DNA of 64,000 nucleotides. Origin: Candidatus Poribacteria bacterium. GTDB lineage: Bacteria > Poribacteria > WGA-4E > WGA-3G. The stretch is taken from positions 31,139-95,138 of the forward strand of contig JAPPCZ010000003.1 of the NCBI GenBank assembly GCA_028824685.1, given 5' to 3'. The number at the start of each line of letters is the position of its first letter. Positions within the stretch are counted from its first letter, which is position 1. Made by a program: the position numbers and the translations under genes. Under the pieces are notes generated by a model that saw only the letters and a program-made list of their open reading frames with translations, was not told where the DNA came from and did no database searches. Positions 46,136-53,995 of this stretch are shown here, piece by piece.

Positions 46136-46470
46136 CACTTTTACATCAAGTAGGCATTGCAGACATTATGGAAACGCCACCCTCACATCAATAGGTATCA
46201 ATTTTGCACCAGAGAATCTTGTTGGAGGGCTTTGTAATCCCGATTTTTGAGACTTAAACTATCTTATCGGGTTGAAAACCCTTACAAGAAGATATTTCCT
46301 TAAATTGACACCCGCCAAATGTCAAAAAGCGCATTTAGCGTTGATTTGACTGAATACAAATAGGCATTCATAGCGTTGATTTGGATTTTACCAGTTCTAT
46401 CCAACTTACAAGCTGACTTTCAGCAAAACCTCACGTTTCAATCCTTTTGTTTGGGAATAAATCAAAATGC
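46136..46470. other. Convergent intergenic region with a MITE-like element
   Basis: 335 bp between two converging genes. It contains the element at 46192-46312 and a degenerate inverse copy of the ATCAACG hairpin repeat (46318-46384). Confidence 0.65.
46192..46312. mobile_element. MITE-like element of the GGTGTCAATTTAA family, copy 2
   Basis: TAGGTATCAATTT on the left and CCTTAAATTGACACC on the right; hairpin core CTTGTTGGAGGG with a decayed partner CCCTTACAAG. Relative of the element at 26101-26228. Confidence 0.65.
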
Positions 46471-47394
46471 TCAGGAATTGTCTGCAGTTAGTTCAACATC
46501 AGAACTTTCTTTACGTGTCCGTCGATCAAAATATAGAAGCGTGAGTCCGATTGTCCATATCGGAAAAACAAGAGTAGTAAGAATTAGATCGGCGCATGTC
46601 ATGATTATATAAAAAAAGAAGTTACTGGTATCAAGTGCCTTATCCATTATTGACCATTCTAAAATGCTTCTTAAGTCGGTATTGCCAGCGAATTTTGTGA
46701 AAACGAACATGAATCCAAGTGATACCTTAAATATGACTGCAATTGCGTAACTCGTAAGAAGGATCAAAATTAGAATTCCAACGACTTGCCACCATGCACC
46801 ACGGACAAGTTCACTACTCCGTCTGAGTGCGTATAGGACACGTGGCTCTTCAAGTAGCACAATTGGTAAGTGAAATACCCAACATATAAGAAAATAGAAT
46901 GCTATTGGAAAACCAATTAATCCTAAAAGTATCCCGGATACCCCTTGACGTATCGTTAGGATAATTGAAAAACCTATACTCAGGAATGTAAAAACAAAAA
47001 ACATTCTCCATATTAGATGACTGCCTAACACTGGGAAAAACCTTTTAAATACCTGCTTTAATGCAGCACTGCTTGTTATGTTTTCACCTAAGTAGACTGC
47101 AGCACTTGCCAAGACTACCCCGCCTATGCTTACTATTGCGAATGGCATCGCAGTGAGGGTTGGTATCAGTGCTTTTTGGATAGTAGCTGATATAAACCCT
47201 TTCAACGAATATTCAATTAGAATTGCGAAGAAATATATGCTTGCAATTCCTAAAAACAGTAAGAAGTGTTTCCTATATAGACTGAAAGTCGTATCAAGAA
47301 TGTCACCAACACCCATTGGTTGGAGTTTAGATGTATTATTTATTTCTATATGGGATGTGTCATTTGAGTCTAACATGTGCTTTCCATACAGCAA
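46471..47394 (-). CDS. Multi-pass membrane protein of glycerophosphodiester-phosphodiesterase-membrane-domain type
   Basis: 307 aa with about six hydrophobic helices. The N-terminal segment LQPMGVGDILDTTFSLYRKHFLLFLG is typical of a group of membrane proteins of unknown role in which a similar domain is found fused to glycerophosphodiesterases; no catalytic domain is present here. An alternative ATG lies at 47376. The start is 173 nt after the coiled-coil gene, with two GTAGG hairpins between, so cotranscription is uncertain. Confidence 0.7.
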   Translation of the reverse strand: MLYGKHMLDSNDTSHIEINNTSKLQPMGVGDILDTTFSLYRKHFLLFLGIASIYFFAILIEYSLKGFISATIQKALIPTLTAMPFAIVSIGGVVLASAAVYLGENITSSAALKQVFKRFFPVLGSHLIWRMFFVFTFLSIGFSIILTIRQGVSGILLGLIGFPIAFYFLICWVFHLPIVLLEEPRVLYALRRSSELVRGAWWQVVGILILILLTSYAIAVIFKVSLGFMFVFTKFAGNTDLRSILEWSIMDKALDTSNFFFYIIMTCADLILTTLVFPIWTIGLTLLYFDRRTRKESSDVELTADNS

Positions 47395-47471
47395 GAATAT
47401 AATTGCGTTCCGTCAGATTACATGTATTTCTACCCATTTTAATTATAGTGCTTCGTCAACATATTGTTGTA

Positions 47472-47539
47472 GGTCGCGATTCGGAGATCGCTCCTACTGA
47501 TGGACTGCCTATGGTAGGAGGGAACTCCGATTCCCGACT
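47472..47539. repeat. GTAGG pair, type A (-) and type B (+), diverging
   Basis: Type A in reverse at 47472-47497 and type B forward at 47514-47539, separated by 16 nt. Both stems and the CTCCGA loop are intact. Confidence 0.8.
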
Positions 47540-47567
47540 ACTTCAAAACCCATCAATTAGCACTTGA

Positions 47568-48557
47568 CTAAGCACTAGCTTGTTGATATTCATAGTGTAC
47601 ATTATAGGCTTCTCGTAGTGCATTTAGGGCAGATTGAACAGTATCATTCATTTTGTCAACAGCTTCTATCAGTGACTCTAAACCTGCTTTTCCATCATTA
47701 AAGTGTTCTATATCTTTGGTTAGCGCTTTTGTCACTTTGTTTACCTCGGTGAGTGTTCCAAATAACTGATTGTTTACACTAATATTTTTTTCAACCAGCG
47801 GCTTAAGTTTTGCGTTTTGTTCATTGAGGCGTTTAAGTTCCACGTTGTGTGTTTTAATCGCCTCGGTTGCCTCAGATAATGCATTATTCGCCTCTATGTT
47901 CATTTTGATGAATGTCTTGAAACCTTCCTTTACACTTTTATTTATCTCTTCGAGAGTTTTTATCAGTTCGCTGGTCGTTTGAATGAGTGCTCTGCTTTCT
48001 TCTCCTGTGTTCGGGGTGTGTGTTTGATCATCATTGTGTGCATTTATAATCTTTTCTACCGCATTGAGTGCCTCAATTGCCTCATCAAGCAACTGGATTG
48101 GTGTCTGATGTTGTTCCTTTTCTTTGTTTGGAGGTTGTGCTTGACCGTTGGTAACTTTTTTTGTCTTATCTATACCCTGGAGAACTTCAATCGCTGTAAC
48201 CGCCTTGGTGATAGTAGTAACTAACTTGTGTTGTAACTTTTCATTTTTGACTTGCTTAGTTTCTTGTAACAGGAGTCGTACCGCCTTGATTGCCTTTGTA
48301 AGATTATCAGAGAGATGTTTAATCTTTTGGTTTACCGTTTGAGTTGCCTCAAGTACTTTTTTGATAGCATCCGTTGTCAGTTTAAGATGTGCGCTTTCCT
48401 TCTCAATACGTTGAAAATCTTCGTTTAGGCGTTCTTGTAGCGTCTGTTTATTTTGATCAGGTTGGGGGGTAGGTTTAGGTGTATAAATGACGATAATAAT
48501 CATCACTAATAATGAAATGGCCACGGCACCAACCACTTTGACCGTTTTGCTATCCAT
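47568..48557 (-). CDS. Membrane-anchored coiled-coil protein
   Basis: 329 aa. One membrane helix at residues 7-27 (VVGAVAISLLVMIIIVIYT), then a proline-rich linker and a continuous heptad-rich region from about 40 to the end, with an Ala/Asn/Lys/Thr composition. The topology suggests a periplasmic or cytoplasmic stalk; no enzyme motif is present. The ATG overlaps the end of the DUF4143 ATPase gene by 8 nt, so the two are translationally coupled and probably work together. Confidence 0.75.
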   Translation of the reverse strand: MDSKTVKVVGAVAISLLVMIIIVIYTPKPTPQPDQNKQTLQERLNEDFQRIEKESAHLKLTTDAIKKVLEATQTVNQKIKHLSDNLTKAIKAVRLLLQETKQVKNEKLQHKLVTTITKAVTAIEVLQGIDKTKKVTNGQAQPPNKEKEQHQTPIQLLDEAIEALNAVEKIINAHNDDQTHTPNTGEESRALIQTTSELIKTLEEINKSVKEGFKTFIKMNIEANNALSEATEAIKTHNVELKRLNEQNAKLKPLVEKNISVNNQLFGTLTEVNKVTKALTKDIEHFNDGKAGLESLIEAVDKMNDTVQSALNALREAYNVHYEYQQASA

Positions 48558-49713
48558 CTCTACTGCCGTCCTTATTGTTTAATATTTCGATAATCAACAT
48601 ATCCAAATTCACGAACTTCACCACAATTCCGTTGTACTCTCTTGTGAAAGGGTTATCCACATCGTGTGCGACAACAAAATTCTTCCCATCAGGATATTGC
48701 CTACGAAATGCGAGCAATTGACGCGGTGAAAATCCCATAGCAGTCCACTTACACTCAATGGCAACTGGGACATCACGTTTACGTGTAAGGACAAAATCGA
48801 CTTCATGCCCTCTTTTATCACGCCAGTATTGTATATCGCGCGATTGTGTGTGTGCTATTATCTCGTTCAGAACAAAGTGTTCCCATAATAGCCCAAGATC
48901 TTCTTGTCGTAGTTGTGACCATCCTCGGTGATAACAGACAAAACCAGTATCAAATCCATAGACTTTCGGTGCAGCAACGATTTCAGTTGAGCGGCGGGTA
49001 CTGAAGGGGCGAATGATATTGACGACAAAGGTTGCCTCTAATACAGAAAGGAAGTTTGATATTGTCCCCCGACTTACTTCGCAGGGTGCTGCAAAGCGAG
49101 TAGCCTCAAATATTCCACCACTCTGTGCCATCAGAAGTTCTGCAAATTTCTGAAATGAGTACCGTCGTTCAAGCCGAAAAAGTTCTTGAATATCCTTTGC
49201 CCAATAGGCATCTATCCACTCTTGGAACTCATACTCGGGAAATTCCATTTGAAGAAAAAATGGAGGCAATCCACCGTGCAGTAAACGATGTTGAAGGTCT
49301 GTTTGATTGAAATCATCAAGATCGGTTGTAATGATCGGGGTTAGCCACAATTCCGTTTTACGCCCGGCAAGCGTATCTCGAAATTTTGCACTTGCACCCA
49401 GTGTTGATGAACCGGTTGCGATGATATGAATCTGTGGATAATGATCAGCGGCGATTTTTAACAGTTCTGACGGATTCGGCAATCGATGGATTTCATCAAG
49501 TACAATTCGCCCATCTTTAATGCTATCAAGAAACTCTTGTGGATCTTCCATCACCCGCCTAACACGAGGTAGTTCACAGTCAAAATATTCAATGTTCGGA
49601 AGTGTCTGACACAAGCACGTTTTTCCGACTCGACGCACCCCTGATAGCCATACGACAGAACGGCGTTTCCAAGCAGTTTTAATACGATTGAGCCAGAATT
49701 GTCTTTTTACCAT
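48550..49713 (-). CDS. AAA ATPase with DUF4143 domain
   Basis: 387 aa. Walker A is GVRRVGKTC at about 19-27, Walker B GRIVLDEIHRL, followed by the GSSTLG sensor. The C-terminal DUF4143 domain (about 190-370) includes DVEFV-type nuclease-like residues HEVDFVLTRKRDVPVAIECKW, reminiscent of PD-(D/E)XK cores. Such genes are common, scattered and often thought to be toxin-antitoxin-like or DNA-related, but no biochemical role is proven. The ATG at 49713 is chosen because the family begins with a short stretch before the P-loop; upstream codons to 49761 lie inside the operator repeats. Confidence 0.85.
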   Translation of the reverse strand: MVKRQFWLNRIKTAWKRRSVVWLSGVRRVGKTCLCQTLPNIEYFDCELPRVRRVMEDPQEFLDSIKDGRIVLDEIHRLPNPSELLKIAADHYPQIHIIATGSSTLGASAKFRDTLAGRKTELWLTPIITTDLDDFNQTDLQHRLLHGGLPPFFLQMEFPEYEFQEWIDAYWAKDIQELFRLERRYSFQKFAELLMAQSGGIFEATRFAAPCEVSRGTISNFLSVLEATFVVNIIRPFSTRRSTEIVAAPKVYGFDTGFVCYHRGWSQLRQEDLGLLWEHFVLNEIIAHTQSRDIQYWRDKRGHEVDFVLTRKRDVPVAIECKWTAMGFSPRQLLAFRRQYPDGKNFVVAHDVDNPFTREYNGIVVKFVNLDMLIIEILNNKDGSRDG

Positions 49714-49726
49714 ACAATTAGAGTAA

Positions 49727-49803
49727 CATATAGTGCTACTATATGTCAAGTCTATTTGCAAATAGTGCTACTATATGTCAGATATACTTGCATATAGTAG
49801 CAC
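49727..49803. promoter_or_regulatory. Operator-like repeats upstream of the DUF4143 ATPase
   Basis: Two direct copies of a palindrome, ATATAGT-GCT-ACTATAT (49728-49744) and AATAGT-GCT-ACTATAT (from 49761), each followed by GTCA and 32-33 bp apart, and an inverted half CATATAGTAGCAC (49791-49803). They end about 14 bp before the ATG. This is what binding sites of a dimeric repressor look like; the regulator is not identified. Confidence 0.65.
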
Positions 49804-49830
49804 TTTTGCATGCCGGTTAAGTCAAATTTG

Positions 49831-51918
49831 TTAATCGATTTTTCTACGTTGATACAGAAACCACTCAACAACACTTAGAATTACTGCAAGGAATACCAAG
49901 TATATCCAAGGCGGATAACGGAAAAATGAACCACTGCCTAAAACATCTGCTTCTGCCAATAAGTCTTCAATTCCTTCAGCAATACCGATATTCGATTCTA
50001 TCTCACTTGCCAGGTTAACTGCCCATACCTGTTTCTGGTCATTGACTTCTTCGTTGTCGTTTGTAGATTCATTTTCGCTATTGATAGTCGTTTCATCTTC
50101 ATTGTCAGCTGCTGGTTTATCTGAGAAAGTTAACTCGTAAAAGCCGGCATGTAAGGTCTGATCAAAAAGTATTTCATCATTCTCAACGGTAACGTCCCAC
50201 GATTTTTCTCCTGGACCGTTAACTTTTAGGATTTTTTGTGAGTTTTCAGAAGGGGTAACTTCTTCTTGGTTAGTTTGGGTGTCGGAATTAGTTTGGGAAT
50301 CTACCTTATAACGGAGGACTTCACCTGTGTGCAGGTGATATTCTTGTATGCCTTCACTTTGTTGAAACCACTGGATTGTGTTAGCGATAATGACGGGAAA
50401 TGCAATGCGCAATGGTAGGTCAGATTCAAGTATGTTAATCGCAGCAAAAACAATTTTTCGCTTCGGTGTTACGTCAACGAAAAGCACAGGAGATTCAAAC
50501 GAACGCGCAAGAATTTGTGCCGTAGATGGTGGAGTTACCTCGTATGCTTCACCAATTAGCACATTTTCTAAATGAACGTGGCGTAAGATCGGATGTGTTC
50601 GTTCCCAATCGGTGATAATGGGCGTTTCAAGTGCTTCTCCGATGTTCCATGTTGCAACAGGGTTGGTTTGGTCCTCATCATTAGGTGGATCAGTGGCTTT
50701 AGGAGGATAGATGAACATATAATTCCCATCTCCAATTGTCGTTGGATTAAATCGGTCAAAAACAACAACCTGAGCGTCTTTTGCACCAGCTTCATATTCC
50801 GCTGGAGTCATAATACTTAGGTTCAACTTTTCATCAACGGAAAGGACTTTTTGCAGAAATGGATTCTCGTTTGTTACCAATAAAACAGAGATGAGTTCTC
50901 GTTTCGGTAAAGTTGCATAAGCAACATTGTCAGTAGGAAGCGCGTCTGTAACATCTAACACTGCTTTTAATTCTCCACCCTCAAAAGTGAAATTACTAAA
51001 AATTTCGGATTTCTTCTCACCAGGGGCAAGTGTGTAAGGACGGACATCAAATAGACTCTCATTAAAGTAGAGTTCTACACTGCACTTCTTTTCTTTATTA
51101 GAAGCGTTAACGACTGTCAGCAGTGTTTCGTAATCAAAGGCATTAACGATACTTTTTCGGACTCGAAATTGAGTGATGCCAACGTTATCACTGTCTTCAC
51201 CAACCCTGATGAGATGGAGTTTGATCTTTTCTTTTTGATCCTGTATTTCTTCTTCCTCGGCAGCGTTTTGTTGAATTGATTTTTGGAATTTTTCAAGTGT
51301 TTCCTCCGAAACAGACTGAAAATCGCTAAGGATAACAATTTCTGGATTAGGTTTTGTTTGGGCAACTTCAAACGCTAAATCTACCGCGGACTTTAGGTCT
51401 GTCTTTACGTCGGTTGGTTTAATTGATGCAATTGCTTCTCTAAGCGTTTTTTGGTGGTTTGTAAATGGGGTGTGGATTACTGGACGTGTATTGCAGCTGA
51501 TAACTGACATTTCGTCCATAAACCGTAGTCCTTTTACCATCTCAAGTGCTTGCTGTTTCGCAGAATCCAAACGGGATTCGGAAGAAGGGTTATCAGGATC
51601 GAAATTCAGAACAGCATTCATACTTGCTGAATGATCTATTATCAAAATGAGTTGTCGGGCGGATTTTGTAATGAATGCAAACTGAGGTCGGGCAACAGCA
51701 AAAACTAAAAGGGCAAGAAACAGCAATTGGAGCAATAGGGATAAAAGGTGTTTTAGTTTTTGGAATAGGGAGGTAGTTTGCCTCTCTTTAAAAAGTTGTT
51801 CCCAAAACATCAATGTAGAGACAGGTTCGCGTCTCCGCCTCAGTTTTAGGATATACAAAGCGATTATGGGAATTGCAATGCCGAATAGGAATAAGGAGGT
51901 GGGAGTTAAAAAATTCAT
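49831..51918 (-). CDS. BatA-like membrane protein with vWA domain
   Basis: 695 aa. Two N-terminal helices in the BatA pattern (NFLTPTSLFLFGIAIPIIALYILKL and LLSLLLQLLFLALLVFAVAR), then a von Willebrand A domain with the MIDAS motif DHSASM near residue 96, a long beta-rich middle part and one C-terminal helix (IYLVFLAVILSVVEWFLYQ). BatA proteins act with MoxR ATPases and DUF58 proteins, both encoded just upstream in the same direction. The ATG at 51918 is preferred to the TTG before it. Gap to the DUF58 gene is 41 nt. Confidence 0.88.
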   Translation of the reverse strand: MNFLTPTSLFLFGIAIPIIALYILKLRRRREPVSTLMFWEQLFKERQTTSLFQKLKHLLSLLLQLLFLALLVFAVARPQFAFITKSARQLILIIDHSASMNAVLNFDPDNPSSESRLDSAKQQALEMVKGLRFMDEMSVISCNTRPVIHTPFTNHQKTLREAIASIKPTDVKTDLKSAVDLAFEVAQTKPNPEIVILSDFQSVSEETLEKFQKSIQQNAAEEEEIQDQKEKIKLHLIRVGEDSDNVGITQFRVRKSIVNAFDYETLLTVVNASNKEKKCSVELYFNESLFDVRPYTLAPGEKKSEIFSNFTFEGGELKAVLDVTDALPTDNVAYATLPKRELISVLLVTNENPFLQKVLSVDEKLNLSIMTPAEYEAGAKDAQVVVFDRFNPTTIGDGNYMFIYPPKATDPPNDEDQTNPVATWNIGEALETPIITDWERTHPILRHVHLENVLIGEAYEVTPPSTAQILARSFESPVLFVDVTPKRKIVFAAINILESDLPLRIAFPVIIANTIQWFQQSEGIQEYHLHTGEVLRYKVDSQTNSDTQTNQEEVTPSENSQKILKVNGPGEKSWDVTVENDEILFDQTLHAGFYELTFSDKPAADNEDETTINSENESTNDNEEVNDQKQVWAVNLASEIESNIGIAEGIEDLLAEADVLGSGSFFRYPPWIYLVFLAVILSVVEWFLYQRRKID

Positions 51919-51959
51919 CAATCAATTTCAGTCGGACAATATTTGCTAAAATTGATCCG

Positions 51960-52847
51960 TTAAGATACAAAACCACCCATTCGGAAAATACGTAGGATGA
52001 GTTCCTCAAAAGGTGCTTTTGTCATTGTCCGCACAATGCTGATCTCTCGTTGTGTACAATATCGGTCAAGGTCATTACAATATTTTTTGAAAAGCGTTTG
52101 ATAGCGTTTAATGTGATTTTCGTTAATGGTTACAGGGCGGAGTTGATCGGTTTCAATGTCAACAAGATGGTAATCCCCCAGCAGGTTGGGTTCCGCTTCC
52201 TTTTCATCAATGATGTGGATAACGAATAGATCATGCTTTTGGTATTTTAGCATATTCAAACCGGCAGTAAATCCTTTGGGATCAAAGAGGTCAGAAATCA
52301 GGACGACTAATCCACGCCGCTTGGTCATGTGAACAAAATTATGGAATGCGCTTTCCAGATCAGTTTCTCCAGTACCATCAATCTGATCAAGGAAATTGAG
52401 GACTGTAAAGATTTTTCCTTTTCCACGTTCCGTAGGCAGCCGATTCATATCTGTAGTGTTAAAAGCAGTAATCCCGATGCGGTCAAGGTTGGATAGTCCG
52501 ATGTAGGCAAGCGCTGCAGCAACCCTTTTAGCATAAATCAGTTTTGGTAACTCACCATAAGTCATGGATTGGCTTGCATCAACGAGGAAGTAGATGTGCA
52601 GGTCTTCACGTTCTTCATAAAGTTTTAGCAGAAGTTCATCTAATCTTGCAAAGGCGTTCCAATCAATATAACGAAAATCGTCACCAGCGGTATAGTTTCG
52701 GTAATCGGCAAATTCAACACTCACACCGCGACGCGTGCTGCGGCGTTCAGCTTTGATTCGTCCAGCGAAAATCTTCTTTGAAACGATATAAAGATATTCA
52801 AGTTTTTTGAGGAAATCGCTATCAAATGCAGATTCAGTATCGTTCAT
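51960..52847 (-). CDS. DUF58 domain protein (vWA-like)
   Basis: 295 aa. Family motif RRGVSVEFADYRNYTAGDDFRYIDWNAFARLDELLLKLYEE and a MIDAS-type FLVDASQSM near residue 93. DUF58 proteins are the partners of MoxR ATPases in proposed chaperone-like complexes for metal insertion or envelope stress. Gene order here (MoxR, DUF58, BatA-like) is the standard one. ATG at 52847; the upstream gene ends 82 nt away. Confidence 0.9.
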   Translation of the reverse strand: MNDTESAFDSDFLKKLEYLYIVSKKIFAGRIKAERRSTRRGVSVEFADYRNYTAGDDFRYIDWNAFARLDELLLKLYEEREDLHIYFLVDASQSMTYGELPKLIYAKRVAAALAYIGLSNLDRIGITAFNTTDMNRLPTERGKGKIFTVLNFLDQIDGTGETDLESAFHNFVHMTKRRGLVVLISDLFDPKGFTAGLNMLKYQKHDLFVIHIIDEKEAEPNLLGDYHLVDIETDQLRPVTINENHIKRYQTLFKKYCNDLDRYCTQREISIVRTMTKAPFEELILRIFRMGGFVS

Positions 52848-52929
52848 AGGGAACCTCGCGCGGTGAGAGGGTAGAACTTACGGAATGCCTTATGTGCATT
52901 CAGTGTGGATTCACTCCGACAAAAAGGAT

Positions 52930-53913
52930 TCAATCAATAACTTCTAACAGATGTTGGATGATGCTGTCTGGGTCAACGCCTTCAGCTTCGCCTTCAAAGC
53001 TAAGGATAAGACGATGACGCAGACTCGGCAGCGCAACTGCTTGAATGTCTTCACGGGCAACATTGTATCTACCATCAAGGATTGCGCGGACCTTACTTGC
53101 AAGAATCAAAGCTTGAGCACCACGAGGACTTGAACCGTATCGGACATATTGTTTTGTCTTTTCTGGTGCATCTTCTACTTCTGGGTGTGTTCCCATAACA
53201 ATTCGTAAGGCGTATTTGCGAACGTCTTCAGCGACGAGAATGTCGCGAACAATCTGTTCCAGTTCGTTAATCGACTTACCATCGCAAACCTTATCAACAG
53301 CGGGCATTTCCCGTTTCGTAGTGCGCTCCATTACTATATCAAGTTCATCAAGGCTTGGAAATTCAACTTTGAGTTTGAAGAAGAAGCGGTCAAGTTGTGC
53401 CTCTGGTAAAGGATATGTGCCTTCCATCTCTAACGGGTTTTGGGTTGCCATCACGAAGAAAGGTAAATCCAAGTCGCGATGCTGTCCTGCAACTGTTACA
53501 GACTTTTCCTGCATCGCTTCAAGCAGGGCAGATTGAGTTTTGGGGGTTGCACGGTTAATTTCGTCAGCGAGAACAAGATTTGCAAAGACAGGACCGGGTT
53601 GAAATTCAAAGAATTTACGTCCATCTTCATCTTCAGCAACGACGGTAGTGCCTACGATGTCAGCAGGCATCAGATCAGGGGTGAATTGAATCCGAGAAAA
53701 TTCAAGGTCAAGCACTTCATGTAGTGTTCGTATAAGAAGCGTTTTGCCTAAGCCAGGAACGCCTTCCAATAGCGCATGTCCACCTGTCATTAAGCAAATA
53801 AGAACGCCTTCAATAATCTCTTTTTGACCGACGATTCGCTTGGAGACCTCTTGTTGTATTTTTAGAAAGGTCTCTCGGAATTCTTCGTGTTTTTGTTCAA
53901 CTTGTTCGGACAT
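52930..53913 (-). CDS. MoxR family AAA+ ATPase
   Basis: 327 aa. Walker A LLEGVPGLGKTLL near residue 50, Walker B LVLADEINRATPKTQSALLEAM, the sensor ATQNPLEMEGTYPLPEAQLDRF and an arginine-finger/lid region SPRGAQALILASKVRAILDG. Presumed ATP-driven chaperone acting with the following vWA proteins. Starts 82 nt after the DUF4175-like gene stop; the space contains a hairpin with arms ATCACCGCA/TGCGGTGAT (53950-53980). Confidence 0.94.
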   Translation of the reverse strand: MSEQVEQKHEEFRETFLKIQQEVSKRIVGQKEIIEGVLICLMTGGHALLEGVPGLGKTLLIRTLHEVLDLEFSRIQFTPDLMPADIVGTTVVAEDEDGRKFFEFQPGPVFANLVLADEINRATPKTQSALLEAMQEKSVTVAGQHRDLDLPFFVMATQNPLEMEGTYPLPEAQLDRFFFKLKVEFPSLDELDIVMERTTKREMPAVDKVCDGKSINELEQIVRDILVAEDVRKYALRIVMGTHPEVEDAPEKTKQYVRYGSSPRGAQALILASKVRAILDGRYNVAREDIQAVALPSLRHRLILSFEGEAEGVDPDSIIQHLLEVID

Positions 53914-53945
53914 GTTCCCTCTAATGGTAGTCGTGCTTAGACATT

Positions 53946-53982
53946 AAATCACCGCAAAGACATATCATCTCTGCGGTGATTT
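53946..53982. terminator. Hairpin between the DUF4175-like gene and moxR
   Basis: AATCACCGCA and TGCGGTGATTT are inverted around a 15-nt centre. The T tract is short, so it may only attenuate transcription or mark the end of a processed transcript. Confidence 0.5.
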
Positions 53983-53995
53983 GTAAAAACTCGGT

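Noticed and set aside
49125..49310. 61-codon plus-strand frame within the DUF4143 ATPase gene
   Set aside because: Antisense to the ATPase gene, no ribosome site, no similarity; shadow frame.
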